From positions 1,798,001 to 1,862,000 of the forward strand of contig NZ_PHUJ01000003.1 of the NCBI RefSeq assembly GCF_002813375.1: a stretch of 64,000 bases of DNA, given 5' to 3'. Below, one piece after another: positions 62,523-64,000 of the stretch. The stretch's first letter is position 1. Each line of letters opens with the position of its first letter. Made by a program: the position numbers and the translations under genes. The notes beneath the pieces are model-generated. The model made no database searches, was not told the origin of the DNA, and saw nothing but the letters and a program-made list of their open reading frames with translations. This DNA is from Pseudonocardia alni. Lineage in GTDB: Bacteria > Actinomycetota > Actinomycetes > Mycobacteriales > Pseudonocardiaceae.

Positions 62523-63319
62523 CCCACGATCCGCAGGTCGCTGATCCAGCCGGCGGAGACGGCCATGACGTAGAAGTCGGTGACGGCGAGGCTCACCAGC
62601 GTCGCCCACGCGAACTGGTTGTGCCGCGTGTTCAGCTTCGAGACCTGGGTCCAGAGCTTGTAGCGGACCGGGTGCTTCGAGAAGTGGTTGAGCCGCCCGC
62701 CGACGGCGCTGCGGCACGAGTGGCACGAGAGCGTGTAGCCGAACAGCAGCACCACGTTCACGACCAGGATGATGTTGCCCAGCCCCAGGCCGAACCCGCC
62801 GCCGGGCTTGGCGAAGGCCAGCACCGCGTCGTAGGCGTTGATCAACGTGATGATCCCGGCGATGTAGAAGAAGTAGCGGTGCGCGTTCTGCAGGATCAGC
62901 GGGAAGCGCGTCTCACCGGTGTAGCGGCGGTGCGGCTCGGCGACCGCGCAGGCCGGCGGAGAGAGCCAGAACGCCCGGTAGTAGGCCTTGCGGTAGTAGT
63001 AGCAGGTCAGCCGGAACAGCAGCAGGAACGGCAGGGAGACCGCCGCGTAGGGCAGCCACCAGACGTCGGGCAGGAACCGGCCGAAGTGCGACGCCTCCTC
63101 GACGCAGCCCGTCGAGACGCACGGCGAGTAGAACGGCGTCAGATAGCCGTACTCGGGGACGAAGTAGTAGTCCTGCATGAACGCCCGCACGGTCGCGTAG
63201 GCGACCCAGGCGACGAACGCCACGAAGGTGGCCAGCGGGGGAAGCCACCATCGGTCCGTGCGCAGCGTGCGCGCGGCGATGGTGGCCCGGCCGGTGGACG
63301 CGTCAGTGGTGGATGACAC
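62519..63319 (-). CDS. Succinate dehydrogenase membrane anchor (Sdh1 type)
   Basis: 266 aa. Five hydrophobic helices with His residues (QNAHRYFFYIAGIITLI, LSCHSCRSAVGGRLNHF, NTRHNQFAWATLVSLAV) for heme and quinone binding, as in Rv0249c of mycobacteria. It is the first gene of the three-gene operon. GTG 63319 has AGGAG ten bases upstream. The region 63320-63491 should contain the promoter. Confidence 0.93.
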   Translation of the reverse strand: MSSTTDASTGRATIAARTLRTDRWWLPPLATFVAFVAWVAYATVRAFMQDYYFVPEYGYLTPFYSPCVSTGCVEEASHFGRFLPDVWWLPYAAVSLPFLLLFRLTCYYYRKAYYRAFWLSPPACAVAEPHRRYTGETRFPLILQNAHRYFFYIAGIITLINAYDAVLAFAKPGGGFGLGLGNIILVVNVVLLFGYTLSCHSCRSAVGGRLNHFSKHPVRYKLWTQVSKLNTRHNQFAWATLVSLAVTDFYVMAVSAGWISDLRIVG

Positions 63320-63491
63320 GTACGGGAGCTCCTGTCGTCTCGACGACGCCGAAGAGACCTGACACGACGTCGTGTCCTCGTGAACACCCGCCGCACACAC
63401 GGTGCGGTGGTCGCCAGAGAGTACGACCCAGATCACATGTGATCTACGTCGGGACCGTGATTGGCCATCCCATCGAGACGTGGCTCACACG

Positions 63492-64000
63492 TCACGGGCC
63501 GTCGAGACCCGATTCGCGCAGCGTGACGTTCAGCCGCCCGGACCGCAGGCCGGTGCCGGGCGGTCCGGGGTCGTCGAGCAGCCGGGGCACCCCGTGGAAC
63601 GCCAGCCGGCTCGCCCCGCCGAACACGACGAGGTCACCGGAGTACAGCTCGACGTCGGTCCACGGCCGCCCGCGGTGCGCGGCGGAGCCGAGCCGGAACA
63701 GGCACGCCCGCCCGACCGACAGCGACACCACCGGGGCGGGCGAGCGTTCCTCGCGGTCCTGGTGCAGGCCCATGCGGGCGTCGCCGTCGTAGAAGTTGAT
63801 CACCGCGACGTCCGGCCGGTAGGCCTGCGCGTCCGGGTGGCCGGTCGCGGCCAGCGCGGCCCGGCCGAGGTCGGCCAGCCACGACGGGACCGGCGGGACG
63901 GGACCCCCGTCCTGGTCGTCGCGGGTGCGCGAGTAGCGGTAGGGCAGCCAGTGCCACCCCAGGCAGACGCTGCGGACCGACATCACGCCACCGCCGGGGA
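63492..64000 (-). CDS. alkB: Alkylated-DNA repair dioxygenase AlkB, N-terminus beyond window
   Basis: At least 169 residues; the frame runs off the right edge. The Fe/2-oxoglutarate site is visible: MGLHQDREE (HxD), a later His in LAFHGVPR, and RLNVTLRESG (RxNxTxR). YRPDVAVINFYDGDARMGLH is typical. It removes methyl groups from 1-meA and 3-meC by oxidation. It is the last gene in the window. Confidence 0.94.
   Translation of the reverse strand, partial: PGGGVMSVRSVCLGWHWLPYRYSRTRDDQDGGPVPPVPSWLADLGRAALAATGHPDAQAYRPDVAVINFYDGDARMGLHQDREERSPAPVVSLSVGRACLFRLGSAAHRGRPWTDVELYSGDLVVFGGASRLAFHGVPRLLDDPGPPGTGLRSGRLNVTLRESGLDGP

Noticed and set aside
1..64000. CRISPR array, IS element or rRNA operon
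   Set aside because: No regularly spaced direct repeats, transposase genes or rRNA sequence was seen.

Overview
The window is very GC-rich actinobacterial chromosome, most likely a Pseudonocardia-type member of the Pseudonocardiales. I infer this from the extreme G/C third-position bias, the many GTG starts and ATGA/GTGA overlaps, and gene order shared with mycobacteria: ahpE - DUF3052 - aceE - PucR regulator - fabD/acpP/fabF, then nrdJ-nrdR-lexA-hflX-dapF-miaA-DUF349-miaB. The class II (B12) ribonucleotide reductase, WhiB protein and FAS-II cluster fit the same group. The genus is an inference; no rRNA gene is present.

Positions 1 to about 16,400 are the integrase-proximal end of an integrative element inserted at the 3' end of a tRNA-Val(UAC). 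A leftward operon starts with an excisionase-like HTH gene at 10,349. It runs through small membrane and zinc-binding proteins, a WhiB protein with a C-terminal HTH, a VirD4/TraG-type coupling ATPase, DUF4913 and DUF2637 proteins, and ends in a MobF relaxase-helicase cut by the window edge. Most junctions overlap by a few bases. To the right is a control and accessory block: XRE regulator, Nudix hydrolase, double-winged GntR regulator, a small basic protein and a GNAT acetyltransferase. Last comes a tyrosine integrase carrying its own GntR-like winged helix. The left attachment site is outside the window.

Positions 16,478 to 27,422 are core metabolism: ahpE, DUF3052, pyruvate dehydrogenase E1 (aceE), a cold-shock protein, pirin, the PucR-type fatty-acid regulator, and the FAS-II operon fabD-fabH-acpP-fabF, with a palindrome in the fabD promoter. 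Positions 27,467 to 32,969 hold DUF3145, a metallo-beta-lactamase-fold hydrolase, an excisionase-like regulator, a methyltransferase, a Nudix hydrolase and an alpha/beta hydrolase.

Positions 33,050 to 47,816 combine nucleotide reduction, SOS control and tRNA modification. nrdR-nrdJ has a pair of NrdR-box-like palindromes. lexA is divergent from two small membrane-protein genes across a region with three SOS boxes. hflX, dapF, miaA, an extradiol-dioxygenase-like gene, DUF349, a membrane protein and miaB follow. Positions 47,880 to 54,337 hold a TAXI-family lipoprotein, a two-component system and the gluABCD glutamate-type ABC importer. The rest carries an AAA ATPase coupled to an S9 peptidase, remnants of two truncated genes, a CitE-like lyase, a Trx-like protein, an alpha/beta hydrolase, a three-gene Sdh1-type succinate dehydrogenase operon and a partial alkB.

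The leads I find most interesting are the two related tail-anchored membrane proteins under apparent LexA control, the integrase-GntR and WhiB-HTH fusions in the element, and a nested-hairpin element inside the transfer operon.
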